A DNA stretch of 7,858 bases from positions 1-7,858 of the forward strand of contig JAISZV010000282.1 in NCBI GenBank assembly GCA_031284475.1, in the 5' to 3' direction. The translations under genes and the position numbers were made by a program. Source of the DNA: Proteiniphilum sp. (GTDB lineage: Bacteria > Bacteroidota > Bacteroidia > Bacteroidales > Dysgonomonadaceae). The notes under the pieces were generated by a model. The model made no database searches, was not told the DNA's origin, and was given only the letters and a program-made list of their open reading frames with translations. Shown here piece after piece: positions 1 to 7,346 of the stretch. Every line of letters begins with the position of its first letter. Positions within the stretch are counted from its first letter, which is position 1.

Positions 1-600
1 GCCTCCATACACCACATCTTGTTTAGGCATAATGTTACGATATTCGTTCGCACTTTTCGACAAGAGCGTATTGGCAATATCCAGATCGGCAAGGATACCA
101 TGATAAATATCCTGTTGCGAATCAAAAGCCGGCATAAAATAATCGGAACCCTGTTCGGCTTTGAGAGCGTCCTTATAAGGCGCATCACCCCAAATATCGG
201 TGATCAGACCGAAAACATACGCCCTCATGATCCGGGCAACTCCTTCGTGGAACTCGTAACCATCCTGCACTGCCTTTTTGAAATACTCCTCGTTGTTCAT
301 CAAAATGTTGTAATAACCGTTCCAGCTATGCGAAAGGGTAGTCCAATCGTAATTATTATAACCGCCAAACCAACCGGTTTGCTGCGTATGCTGCATAATC
401 CCTGAGAAAGTACCGAAACCGATATCGTAAATGGTCTGACCTACACTCGTCTGTATCGTAGGCAATAAAAAGTTCACATCCGCGATTGCCGGATCAACAC
501 CGTTCGGATTGATATTCAGTTCATCCAAATCCCTGCATGAAACCACAAATCCGAATAGCAGCGCTACAATTATGATAAAACTGTTTTTTAACTTATACAT
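1..600 (-). CDS. SusD/RagB-like nutrient-binding outer-membrane lipoprotein (3' end outside window)
   Basis: An open frame of exactly 200 codons runs from the ATG at 598-600 to the left edge with no stop, so the gene is cut by the window; SusD proteins usually have about 450-600 residues. The protein begins MYKLKNSFIII, followed by a hydrophobic stretch and the lipobox VVSC (Cys22), so it should be a signal-peptidase-II lipoprotein. After the cysteine comes RDLDELNINPN, a typical N-terminus of the SusD/RagB group. Aromatic-rich segments follow (GWFGGYNNYDW near residue 75, SWNGYYNILMNNEEYF near 90-105), then RIMRAYVFGLITDIWGDAPY near 125-145, which matches the helical TPR-like core of SusD. 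It starts 13 bases after the SusC stop, the standard susC-susD order. SusD proteins sit as a lid on the SusC barrel and bind the ligand outside the cell. Family is secure; the ligand is unknown. Confidence 0.95.
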   Translation of the reverse strand, partial: MYKLKNSFIIIVALLFGFVVSCRDLDELNINPNGVDPAIADVNFLLPTIQTSVGQTIYDIGFGTFSGIMQHTQQTGWFGGYNNYDWTTLSHSWNGYYNILMNNEEYFKKAVQDGYEFHEGVARIMRAYVFGLITDIWGDAPYKDALKAEQGSDYFMPAFDSQQDIYHGILADLDIANTLLSKSANEYRNIMPKQDVVYGG

Positions 601-613
601 GACCCTATTTCGA

Positions 614-3600
614 TTAAAAAGTAAAACTTAATTTAAACCCTACCGGAGCAACCCAAGGCTCGGCGTTAAAACGTTCTACGCCTTGTTTAAATCCTCCGTT
701 ACTACCCGATTGATAGGCTCTTTCCGGATCTATTCCCATACCGGCGCTTTTTGCCCAAAGCATGATGTTCCTGCTATATACGGAAATGTTCATATCTCTC
801 ATCCTCAGTTTCTGCGCTGTTTTATCGGGAACCCTGTAGTTCAGCGAGATCTCTCTTAATTTCACATAGTCTGCGTCAAAAATATTGGCCTCTCCAATCT
901 CCCATGGATAGCTCATCACAAACGGCCTAAATTCAGTGCCTTCATTTCCAAGGTTTTCCTTGATAAGAATAAAATTGCCGTTATCGTCATACCGTCCGTA
1001 CACACCGGGAGCAAAAGTTCCGTCGTATGCTCCGATGCCGGTAGAGAAATCGTTCCAATATCCGCCGAAATCAGAGGTAGGCCCACCGACAGGTCTCGGA
1101 TTATTGGTATAAATCAACCTATCGGCGTTGCTTACCACCCAGTCGCGAAGCGCCTTACTTGGGATGCCGCCGAGCCCTTCGGGCGGAGTAACCATCTGGT
1201 TAAGCCAGGTATTCGAAACAACTCCTTCTGTGAGATACCGCCAGGTTTGCGACACATACTGTCCGCCCGACCTCCAGTCGAACGTCATACTCAAAGTAAA
1301 ATTCTTGTAGGTGACGGAGGTCTGGAGGCCCATGATAAAGTTGGGATTATAGTTGCCCACTTTGGAATAATCGTCTTCGGATTGCCATTCGGCGTCTGCA
1401 CTGTTCTCCGGCAATAAGGGATAGCCGTAGTATTCGGAATTTTTATCGGTTACCCTTAATATTTTGCGGGTATAAAGGTTTCCGATCAACCCATCCCTGC
1501 CCAAAGATTCATCTTTTGCATAAGCGATATTCCTCACCCTGGCTTCATCCCAGAACTGGACAAAATCGGTACCCTCCGACAATTCAAGCAGCCAGGTGTT
1601 ATTCTTGGTGAAATTCACATTCACATCCCAGTTCCAGTCTTTGGTTTTAATGGGCGTAAAGCCAAGCATCAATTCCACGCCTTTGCTTTGCAACAAGCCG
1701 GCATTGACTTTAATGCTGTTGAATCCGGCCGATCCGGCCAACGGTACGCTAAGTATCTGGTTGCGGTTATCCTCCAGGTACCAGGTTCCCTCGAACCGCA
1801 ACCGATTATTGAACATCCTTACATCCATCCCCACTTCGTAGGACGTAGACTCTTCGGGAAGCAGGATCGGATTTAAGAGATCTCCCGGCTTTCCAAGCCT
1901 GATAGCATCACCCCATTGTCCCGCATTATAATAGGTTGCGTAAAGGCTGTAAGGTGATGTGTCGTTCCCTACCTGGGCAATACCGCCTCTTATTTTGAAA
2001 AGATCTACCTTCTTTCCCATATCGACCATGTTATTCAACAGAAGACTCAATGAGGCGGAAGGATAAAAATAGGATCTGTTTTCCGCCGGAAGCGTACTGG
2101 ACCAGTCGTTTCTTGCAGTCAGATCGAGATATACCATGTCTTTCCATCCTAAGTTAGCCATGGCATAAAGGCTGTTGATCGCCCTTTCGGAACGGGCATT
2201 GGAATAATTCAGCGAACCGCTCTCAATATTCTGAATAGTATATAAATAGGGAATAATTAGGCCCGAACCCGGTTTCGACGAATTGCTCACACTCGCCCCG
2301 TGAGAATAAAGGAGATTACCTCCGGCGGAAGCCGTAAGAGAGAAATCATCCCAACGGTTTTTATAAGTTGCCAGCACATCGGCATTGGTTTCAGCGCTTT
2401 CGCTGGTAACGATACCGTACGCTCCGTTATTGGGTTCTCCTGAGTATCCGGGATTCATCTTCGTTTCCCTTATTTCATCCGATTTGTTTAGGGCATATCT
2501 TCCCATCAGGCTCAATTGAGGGGTTATCTCCCATGTAGCGGAGATATTGCCGATAAGCCTGTTTCTTTTGAAACTGTTATTGACGCCGTATGCGAGGAAG
2601 TACGGGTTTTCCCATCCATCACCTATGGTAAGCACCTCTCCGCCGCCAAGATCATAATCTTTCATCTGACGAATATCGACATTGGGCGGCGTCCATGCAG
2701 CCCATTGCAGAGGATTGGCCCCCCGTTCCTGCGTGGACGGCCTGTTGTCCGCCCAGTTCTGTGTATAGTTGATGTCGGTACTCACCGTCAGGTTTTCGAT
2801 CACCTTCGATGTGGCCGAAAGCGTCAGGTTATTCCTGTTGAGATCCGAATTGGGCACCAAACCTTTGTTGGTCATATTGGATACGCCGAGCCGGTAATTC
2901 ACCTTGTCGCTGCTGCTTGAAATAGCTACGCTGTTGGTAGTAGTAATAGCGCTCCCGTTAATAAAATTCTTATAGTTATCGGGATAGGAAACCAATTCCG
3001 TAGGTATTGCAACACCGTTGGCGTCCAGCGATGCGAAAGGTTGAACCTGCCAGTAACCCTTATTCAGTTCCGGGCCTGCTCCGGCCATTTCCGATATACT
3101 GAAAGGAGGAATGATCCCATCGGAAAAAGATTGGCTGGTATAGCCCCTGGCGCCAAATCCAAAACGGCTCTGCACGTCCAGGTATTTTGACGGAATATCG
3201 AAAACGGTGTTGGAAACGACTTCCACTTTCATTCCGCCTTTCTTGTCCGACTTTTTCGTAGTGATAAGTACCACCCCGTTACCGGCACGGGTACCGTACA
3301 ACGCTGCGGCGCTGGGCCCTTTAAGGATGGAAACACTTTCAATGCTCTCAGGATCGATATCCGAAATAGCATTTCCATAGTCGACCAGATTCCCGCTCCC
3401 AAAACCGCCGACATTATTCACGGAACTGCTCATAGGCACGCCGTCCACAACGAACAACGGTTGGTTGTCGGTACTCATGGAGGTGGCTCCCCTGATGATC
3501 ATGCTGACCGTAGATCCTGTTCCTCCGGTTGAATTGATGGTCACCCCCGTCACTTTTCCCGCCATTGAAGTAAGCACGTTCTCGTGAACTACTTTAGCAA

Positions 3601-4048
3601 GTTCTTCCGAATCAAGCCTTCCGACGGAATAACCGAGTGATTTTTCTTCACGCCCGATACCGAGGGCCGTAACCACAATCTCACTCAACGTTTCGGTACT
3701 CTCCTCCATGACAATGTTAAGAGCGCTCCGTCCCGCAACAGCTATCTCCTGCGTTATGTATCCTATATACGAAAAAACAAGCGTTGCATTTGAGGGTACG
3801 CTAATTTTGTAATTCCCGTCGACGTCAGTGACAGTGCCCTCCGCGGTTCCCTTCAGAACGATACTGACGCCGATAAGCGACTGCCCGTCGGCGGCTGATG
3901 TAATCGTTCCCGTAACACTGATTGTATTTTGCCTTGTATCGTTTGTTTTTGCGAAACCGCTTCCTATGAATAGCAGAAGGAAGGCCATGAACAGCATCGC
4001 TTTCAACCGGCCATGATTTTTATTCATTTGCAAATTTTTTGCTTCCAT
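614..4048 (-). CDS. SusC/RagA-family TonB-linked outer-membrane transporter
   Basis: A 1144-residue protein of normal length for the SusC/RagA family, which imports ligands through the outer membrane using TonB energy. Residues about 15-33 form a signal peptide (hydrophobic MLFMAFLLLFIGSGFA, then KTND). Residues about 43-115 are a carboxypeptidase-regulatory-like beta-sandwich (VTGTITSAADGQSLIGVSI; GTVTDVDGNYKI). The family motif LSEIVVTALG is at 121-130. The plug follows, with RGATS at 186-190, QPLFVVDGVP at 196-205 and the end-of-plug motif ILKGPSAAALYG at 241-252. The rest is a beta-barrel, with the C-terminal signature YVKLREISLNYR at 1061-1072 and a terminal phenylalanine (KLSFTF). The ATG at 4046-4048 is 21 bases after the upstream lipoprotein stop. 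An internal ATG at 4025-4027 (Met8) would give a more usual signal peptide starting MNKNHGRLK and may be the true start. No sensor or transducer extension precedes the carboxypeptidase-like domain, which argues against direct sigma/anti-sigma control. Confidence 0.97.
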   Translation of the reverse strand: MEAKNLQMNKNHGRLKAMLFMAFLLLFIGSGFAKTNDTRQNTISVTGTITSAADGQSLIGVSIVLKGTAEGTVTDVDGNYKISVPSNATLVFSYIGYITQEIAVAGRSALNIVMEESTETLSEIVVTALGIGREEKSLGYSVGRLDSEELAKVVHENVLTSMAGKVTGVTINSTGGTGSTVSMIIRGATSMSTDNQPLFVVDGVPMSSSVNNVGGFGSGNLVDYGNAISDIDPESIESVSILKGPSAAALYGTRAGNGVVLITTKKSDKKGGMKVEVVSNTVFDIPSKYLDVQSRFGFGARGYTSQSFSDGIIPPFSISEMAGAGPELNKGYWQVQPFASLDANGVAIPTELVSYPDNYKNFINGSAITTTNSVAISSSSDKVNYRLGVSNMTNKGLVPNSDLNRNNLTLSATSKVIENLTVSTDINYTQNWADNRPSTQERGANPLQWAAWTPPNVDIRQMKDYDLGGGEVLTIGDGWENPYFLAYGVNNSFKRNRLIGNISATWEITPQLSLMGRYALNKSDEIRETKMNPGYSGEPNNGAYGIVTSESAETNADVLATYKNRWDDFSLTASAGGNLLYSHGASVSNSSKPGSGLIIPYLYTIQNIESGSLNYSNARSERAINSLYAMANLGWKDMVYLDLTARNDWSSTLPAENRSYFYPSASLSLLLNNMVDMGKKVDLFKIRGGIAQVGNDTSPYSLYATYYNAGQWGDAIRLGKPGDLLNPILLPEESTSYEVGMDVRMFNNRLRFEGTWYLEDNRNQILSVPLAGSAGFNSIKVNAGLLQSKGVELMLGFTPIKTKDWNWDVNVNFTKNNTWLLELSEGTDFVQFWDEARVRNIAYAKDESLGRDGLIGNLYTRKILRVTDKNSEYYGYPLLPENSADAEWQSEDDYSKVGNYNPNFIMGLQTSVTYKNFTLSMTFDWRSGGQYVSQTWRYLTEGVVSNTWLNQMVTPPEGLGGIPSKALRDWVVSNADRLIYTNNPRPVGGPTSDFGGYWNDFSTGIGAYDGTFAPGVYGRYDDNGNFILIKENLGNEGTEFRPFVMSYPWEIGEANIFDADYVKLREISLNYRVPDKTAQKLRMRDMNISVYSRNIMLWAKSAGMGIDPERAYQSGSNGGFKQGVERFNAEPWVAPVGFKLSFTF

Positions 4049-4069
4049 TTTACATTGGTTTGATAAGTT

Positions 4070-5083
4070 TTAATTAACTGCTTCGAATGTAAGTATTGCT
4101 GCGGAAGTGCTTAAAGCAATCAAAGGATTTTGACTGACTATCGCATCAGGGGACAGCGTCATAAACATCACCAGCCTCATGGAATTGCTTGTTATTTCCT
4201 GCACAATAACTTTCCGGTGAAAATCCCGTATGCCGATAAATTCACCCGAATCGGGAAAATCGAGGGTCATCACTCCCGGATATGTAATAACCGGGATACC
4301 TGGAGGCTGTATACCGGTCGCGAAAGCAGGAACGGTAGGTATGGTGAAATCTTCGTTTTCATTCAATACAAATGTCGCTTCTTCGTCGGGAGTGTAGGTT
4401 GTCAAAGCAAAAGCATCCTGACCCAACGCCGCTTTTCCGCCTGTCTTGGTAATTTGGGACAATCCCATCTGTTGCAATACCATCGCATAGACAATACCAC
4501 CGAAAGAGGTGCCGTCTGATGGGTTGTGCCTGTAACTGCCGTCATAGTAAAAGGTAAATTCATCATTATATGCTTCTGGAAGTCCGACATACGTATTAAA
4601 AGCTCCTGAAGGCAGCGATGGAATGTTAGGGGCGAGCAATGAGAGGCCTGCGTCGGAGTTCACCAATTTGTCATTGACGGTATGCGACATGGTAAGCTTC
4701 CATGTTTTACCGCCATACCCCTCGGCGGTATGATCTCCTGTCAACAGGGTGTAGGGGGTAAGTGAAACCGCTAAGTTCACCTTTACGGTCACAGAATTGC
4801 CGGTATTGTCTTTTGCCGTTAATGTGGCAATATAATAACCTCCTTCTTCATAGACATGTACCGGATCTTTTTCCGTACTGACGTTTCCGTCCCCAAAATT
4901 CCATTCCCAGTTTACGGCGCTATGGGTAAGCGCTGTAAAGGCAACCTGTTTTCCGTTTATACTGTGAAAAATCACAGCAGAAAGCGGAAGATCTGTCCGT
5001 GACCCATCATCCGAGCATGCCGGAAAAAAGAAAACCAGCAAGTACAAAAAAACGGATGTTAGATAAAATAAATTCTTTTTCAT
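4070..5083 (-). CDS. PKD-domain surface lipoprotein, putative glycan-binding protein (SGBP-like)
   Basis: A 337-residue protein with a signal peptide ending in the lipobox FFPAC (Cys23). The cysteine is followed by SDDG, which resembles the acidic export signal that sends Bacteroidota lipoproteins to the cell surface. Residues about 35-107 form a PKD immunoglobulin-like domain with the diagnostic motif WNFGDG at 61-66, then HVYEEGGYY at 76-84 and NTGNSVTVKV at 93-102. From about residue 112 lies a second region (LLTGDHTAEGYGGKTWKL) that I cannot assign firmly; PKD lipoproteins of SusCD loci often carry a beta-rich ligand-binding region there. The gene is 118 bases after the aldolase and 21 bases before susC, so it should be co-transcribed with the transporter. 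In most Sus-like loci the accessory binding lipoprotein follows susD, so its position before susC is less usual. The binding role is inferred from architecture and context; the ligand is unknown. Confidence 0.85.
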   Translation of the reverse strand: MKKNLFYLTSVFLYLLVFFFPACSDDGSRTDLPLSAVIFHSINGKQVAFTALTHSAVNWEWNFGDGNVSTEKDPVHVYEEGGYYIATLTAKDNTGNSVTVKVNLAVSLTPYTLLTGDHTAEGYGGKTWKLTMSHTVNDKLVNSDAGLSLLAPNIPSLPSGAFNTYVGLPEAYNDEFTFYYDGSYRHNPSDGTSFGGIVYAMVLQQMGLSQITKTGGKAALGQDAFALTTYTPDEEATFVLNENEDFTIPTVPAFATGIQPPGIPVITYPGVMTLDFPDSGEFIGIRDFHRKVIVQEITSNSMRLVMFMTLSPDAIVSQNPLIALSTSAAILTFEAVN

Positions 5084-5201
5084 TTGTATAATTTTAATAA
5101 TAAACCATTCATAAAATATAGAGAAATTAGGTGATGATCTTTTACAGTTTTACAAAAACTATTTCACAACGTGAAGAAATAAAAATAATATTACAGAGCT
5201 G
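5084..5201 (-). promoter_or_regulatory. Intergenic region likely holding the promoter of the lipoprotein-susC-susD operon
   Basis: These 118 AT-rich bases are the only sizeable gap between the aldolase gene and the lipoprotein gene. Read on the minus strand, two stretches match the Bacteroidota -7 consensus TAnnTTTG at all but the final G: TATATTTT (5113-5120), about 30 bases before the ATG, and TAGTTTTT (5154-5161). Neither has a clear TTTG -33 partner at the expected 19-21 bases. A perfect inverted repeat, AGTTTT-ACA-AAAACT, lies at 5146-5160 and overlaps the second candidate; it could be an operator or a weak hairpin. No good Shine-Dalgarno sequence precedes the start, as is normal in this phylum. 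The exact promoter is not established. Confidence 0.3.
5154..5175 (-). terminator. Weak candidate terminator after the aldolase gene
   Basis: On the minus strand the sequence forms a short hairpin, TTCAC-GTT-GTGAA (5163-5175), followed by ATAGTTTTT. It starts about 26 bases after the aldolase stop codon. The stem has only five pairs, two of them G-C, so it is poor for an intrinsic terminator and might only attenuate transcription. If it does not work, the aldolase and uptake genes would share one transcript. Confidence 0.2.
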
Positions 5202-6152
5202 TTAAGAATTTATTACATGTTTGTTTCCCAGCACGTTTTCTATTTCCTTCATCGCTTTTTCAATCTCGTTTCGGCGTTCCTTATCGAAATGAACGAAAGG
5301 CATTGCCGGAAAATCACTGCAAATGCCTGCGACGGACAAGGCGCATTTGAGCCCTATCAGATAACTGGAGCCATACTTGCCTTTACTGTAAATACCGGTA
5401 GATACCCGCATCACTTTTTGCTGCAGATGCCTGACCTTTTCAATATCATGAGATTTGGCCGCGTTATACAGTTGAACATACAATTCAGGGAATAAATTTG
5501 CCCCTCCGTTGACCCCTCCGTTGGCTCCCATCAATACCATTTCAGCGGTCATTTCTTCCGGGCCGACAAAGATCATAAATTCAGGATTATCTCTCATAGC
5601 GTACATCACGGCCTGAAGGTAAGCGCCATTGGAGGAACTGTCTTTAAAGCCGATCACTTTGTCATTTTGAGCGATCCGCTTAATCGTTTTAGGATCGAAT
5701 GCCACTTTTGTGTGAACAGGCATGTTGTACAAAAATAACGGAAGGGGTAACAGGGAAACCAGATTTTCAAAGTATTCAATCAGCTCGGATTGTTCAGTGG
5801 CAAAATAATAAGGGGGTGTGGCCACAACGGCATACGCTCCGGCCTCATGCGCCTTTTGAGATAAGGCGGCGCTGTCGCTGATAGATGTGTCGGAAATACC
5901 GACCAATAGCGGTAGCCGGTCTCTCAGAATGAGGCTTGTCTCTTTTATCATCTCTTCGCGCTGTTTCATACTCAAACTTTGCGCTTCCCCGGTTGTACCC
6001 AGGATGAAAATTCCATGTACCCCGCCTCGTATTACATGCTCTATCAGATTGTTCAATCCTTCTATATCGACTCCGCCATTACCGGACAATGGCGTTACAA
6101 GAGGAACGATGATCCCTTCCAATAACTTTGATTGTCTGTCTTTCATATTCAT
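5202..6152 (-). CDS. DapA/NanA-superfamily class I aldolase/lyase (dihydrodipicolinate synthase family, substrate unassigned)
   Basis: A 316-residue cytoplasmic TIM-barrel protein, close to the usual 290-310 of the family that makes or cleaves 2-keto acids through a lysine Schiff base with pyruvate. The family features appear in order: IIVPLVTPL at 14-22, the pyruvate-carboxylate loop GTTGE at 52-56, TPPYYF at 112-117, YNMP with catalytic Tyr142 at 142-145, GFKDSS with Schiff-base Lys170 at 168-173, and the glycine-rich GANGGVNGGAN at 209-219. After YNMP the sequence reads VHTK, so the arginine that binds the second carboxylate in true dihydrodipicolinate synthases (YNVP-x-R-T) is replaced by His147. 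That argues against a lysine-biosynthesis role and for a catabolic one such as an N-acetylneuraminate lyase or a 2-keto-3-deoxy sugar-acid aldolase. Its place between a LacI regulator and a SusCD operon supports catabolism. The start is ATG 6150-6152; a second ATG at 6144-6146 is possible. AGGGGA lies about 16 bases upstream, too far for a normal ribosome-binding site. Confidence 0.9.
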   Translation of the reverse strand: MNMKDRQSKLLEGIIVPLVTPLSGNGGVDIEGLNNLIEHVIRGGVHGIFILGTTGEAQSLSMKQREEMIKETSLILRDRLPLLVGISDTSISDSAALSQKAHEAGAYAVVATPPYYFATEQSELIEYFENLVSLLPLPLFLYNMPVHTKVAFDPKTIKRIAQNDKVIGFKDSSSNGAYLQAVMYAMRDNPEFMIFVGPEEMTAEMVLMGANGGVNGGANLFPELYVQLYNAAKSHDIEKVRHLQQKVMRVSTGIYSKGKYGSSYLIGLKCALSVAGICSDFPAMPFVHFDKERRNEIEKAMKEIENVLGNKHVINS

Positions 6153-6203
6153 TATTTTAAATTTTTATTCCCCTATTTACTCTATCCATAAATCAATGTC
6201 TTT

Positions 6204-6241
6204 TTCTATTCAAACCTTTTATTTAGTATATATCACTAAAT
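6204..6241 (-). promoter_or_regulatory. Candidate promoter with overlapping operator upstream of the aldolase gene
   Basis: A 21-base inverted repeat with perfect 7-base arms (ATTTAGT at 6221-6227, ACTAAAT at 6235-6241, 7-base spacer) lies about 70 bases upstream of the aldolase start. Read on the minus strand it is followed after two bases by AAGGTTTG (6211-6218), one defined base short of the Bacteroidota -7 consensus TAnnTTTG. The repeat would then occupy the -33 to -7 spacer, where a bound repressor would block RNA polymerase; the -33 box itself would be a poor TTTA. The adjacent LacI-family gene is the obvious candidate to bind it. The placement is suggestive, but AT-rich DNA yields such repeats by chance fairly often. 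Confidence 0.3.
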
Positions 6242-6275
6242 CGTTTTAGCTATTGATTATAAAATAAATCTACCC

Positions 6276-6285
6276 AATCATGATT
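6276..6285. repeat. Perfect 10-base palindrome AATCATGATT
   Basis: AATCATGATT reads the same on both strands and lies 18 bases past the lacI stop codon, in the gap before the aldolase gene. It has no spacer and no T-run in either direction, so it is not a terminator. It could be a second regulator site, but it does not resemble the inverted repeat at 6221-6241, and a chance origin is quite possible. Confidence 0.2.
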
Positions 6286-6303
6286 CATAAAATTTTTACT
6301 TTC

Positions 6304-7320
6304 TTACGCATGCCTCAGCGATGATTGCTGAATCACCAACTCCGGCTCCAAAAATACTTTTGATTTATAATTACTTTTCTTAATCCGCTTGATCAATATA
6401 TCAATTGATTGTTTTGCTACTTGTTCTATCGGTTGTTTTACATAGGTTACCGGCGAATAAAAGAGATTAAATGCATCATTCCCGTTAAATCCCACTACCG
6501 CCACATCATCCGGTATTTTTACATTCATTTCATTTAAGCAATACAGTCCATTGGTGGCGAGCATATTAGTAAGAAACATCACGGCATCTACATGTTCCTT
6601 GTTGATCAACTCTTCCAATGCTTCCCTGATACCCGGTCTCGGATTCAGAATGTTTACCTTCCTGACATGAATATAAGCGCTTAATCCCGCATTTTTCATC
6701 GTGTCCTCATATCCCGAAATACGGTCTAATATGTGGTGCATTTCCGTATTATAAGCAATCAACGCGATGTTTTTATATCCTTGCCCAAGCAAATGCTCCG
6801 TGGCCAATTCCGTTGCCCTGTAATTATCCAGACAGGAGGAACTCAAGTCTATATCCGGAAAGTACCTGTCCAGCAATACTGTAGGAAAATGATTCTCATA
6901 AAGTCTTTGGACAAGACCCATCGAGCCGTCGCACGGGACTAATATCAACCCTTCCACTCCTTTGTTCTGCAGCACATCCACCAATCTCTCGGTATTTTTC
7001 AGGTTTTCATCCGTGCTGCTTATTAAAACGGTATAATTCAATTCACTTGCTCTGTCTTCTACAATTCTTGCAATGGCCGAATAAAAAGGGTTGGAAATAT
7101 CCGTAACGATCAAACCGACCAATTGCGTTTTTCCGGACCGTAGATTTTTTGCGACGAGATTTGGTGCATAATGCATCTCCTTCGCAGTTTCTACCACCCG
7201 CTTGGCCACTTCTTCCCCGATCCTGTATTGTTCAGCCTTCCCGTTCAATACCATCGAAACAAGAGCAGGCGAAACACTTACTATTTTCGCAATATCTTTG
7301 ATTGATACTCTTTTCCCCAT
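6304..7320 (-). CDS. LacI/GalR-family transcriptional regulator
   Basis: A 338-residue protein, the usual length for this family of ligand-responsive DNA-binding dimers. The N-terminal helix-turn-helix spans about residues 6-27 (SIKDIAKIVSVSPALVSMVLNG), followed by the hinge helix YAPNLVAKNL at 51-60, including the Leu60 expected to insert in the operator minor groove. From about residue 67 comes a periplasmic-binding-protein-like effector domain with VGLIVTDISNPFY at 68-80, VEGLILVP at 122-129, LLDR at 149-152, RISGY at 200-204, DDVAVVGFNG at 271-280 and TYVKQP at 292-297. In the recognition helix, Pro18, Ala19 and Met23 stand where LacI has Tyr17, Gln18 and Arg22, so its operator need not look like those of LacI or PurR. 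The gene is 151 bases upstream of the aldolase in the same direction, so local control of the aldolase and uptake operon is likely. The effector is unknown. Only 26 bases separate its ATG from the apparent end of an IS relic. Confidence 0.95.
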   Translation of the reverse strand: MGKRVSIKDIAKIVSVSPALVSMVLNGKAEQYRIGEEVAKRVVETAKEMHYAPNLVAKNLRSGKTQLVGLIVTDISNPFYSAIARIVEDRASELNYTVLISSTDENLKNTERLVDVLQNKGVEGLILVPCDGSMGLVQRLYENHFPTVLLDRYFPDIDLSSSCLDNYRATELATEHLLGQGYKNIALIAYNTEMHHILDRISGYEDTMKNAGLSAYIHVRKVNILNPRPGIREALEELINKEHVDAVMFLTNMLATNGLYCLNEMNVKIPDDVAVVGFNGNDAFNLFYSPVTYVKQPIEQVAKQSIDILIKRIKKSNYKSKVFLEPELVIQQSSLRHA

Positions 7321-7346
7321 TTCGTAACTAAAAGTTTAAATATTAG

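Noticed and set aside
19..405. 128-codon plus-strand open frame
   Set aside because: It lies wholly antisense to the clearly coding SusD-like frame and its translation shows no recognisable domain or signal.
2516..2920. 134-codon plus-strand open frame inside susC
   Set aside because: Antisense to the SusC barrel, no family features and no plausible start signal; a by-product of the coding bias of the opposite strand.
4130..4519. 129-codon plus-strand open frame opposite the PKD lipoprotein
   Set aside because: Fully antisense to a well-supported gene; its translation resembles no protein family I recognise.
5887..6249. 120-codon plus-strand open frame spanning the aldolase start and the upstream gap
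   Set aside because: Mostly antisense to conserved aldolase motifs, with a tail in AT-rich intergenic DNA; no domain or signal supports it.
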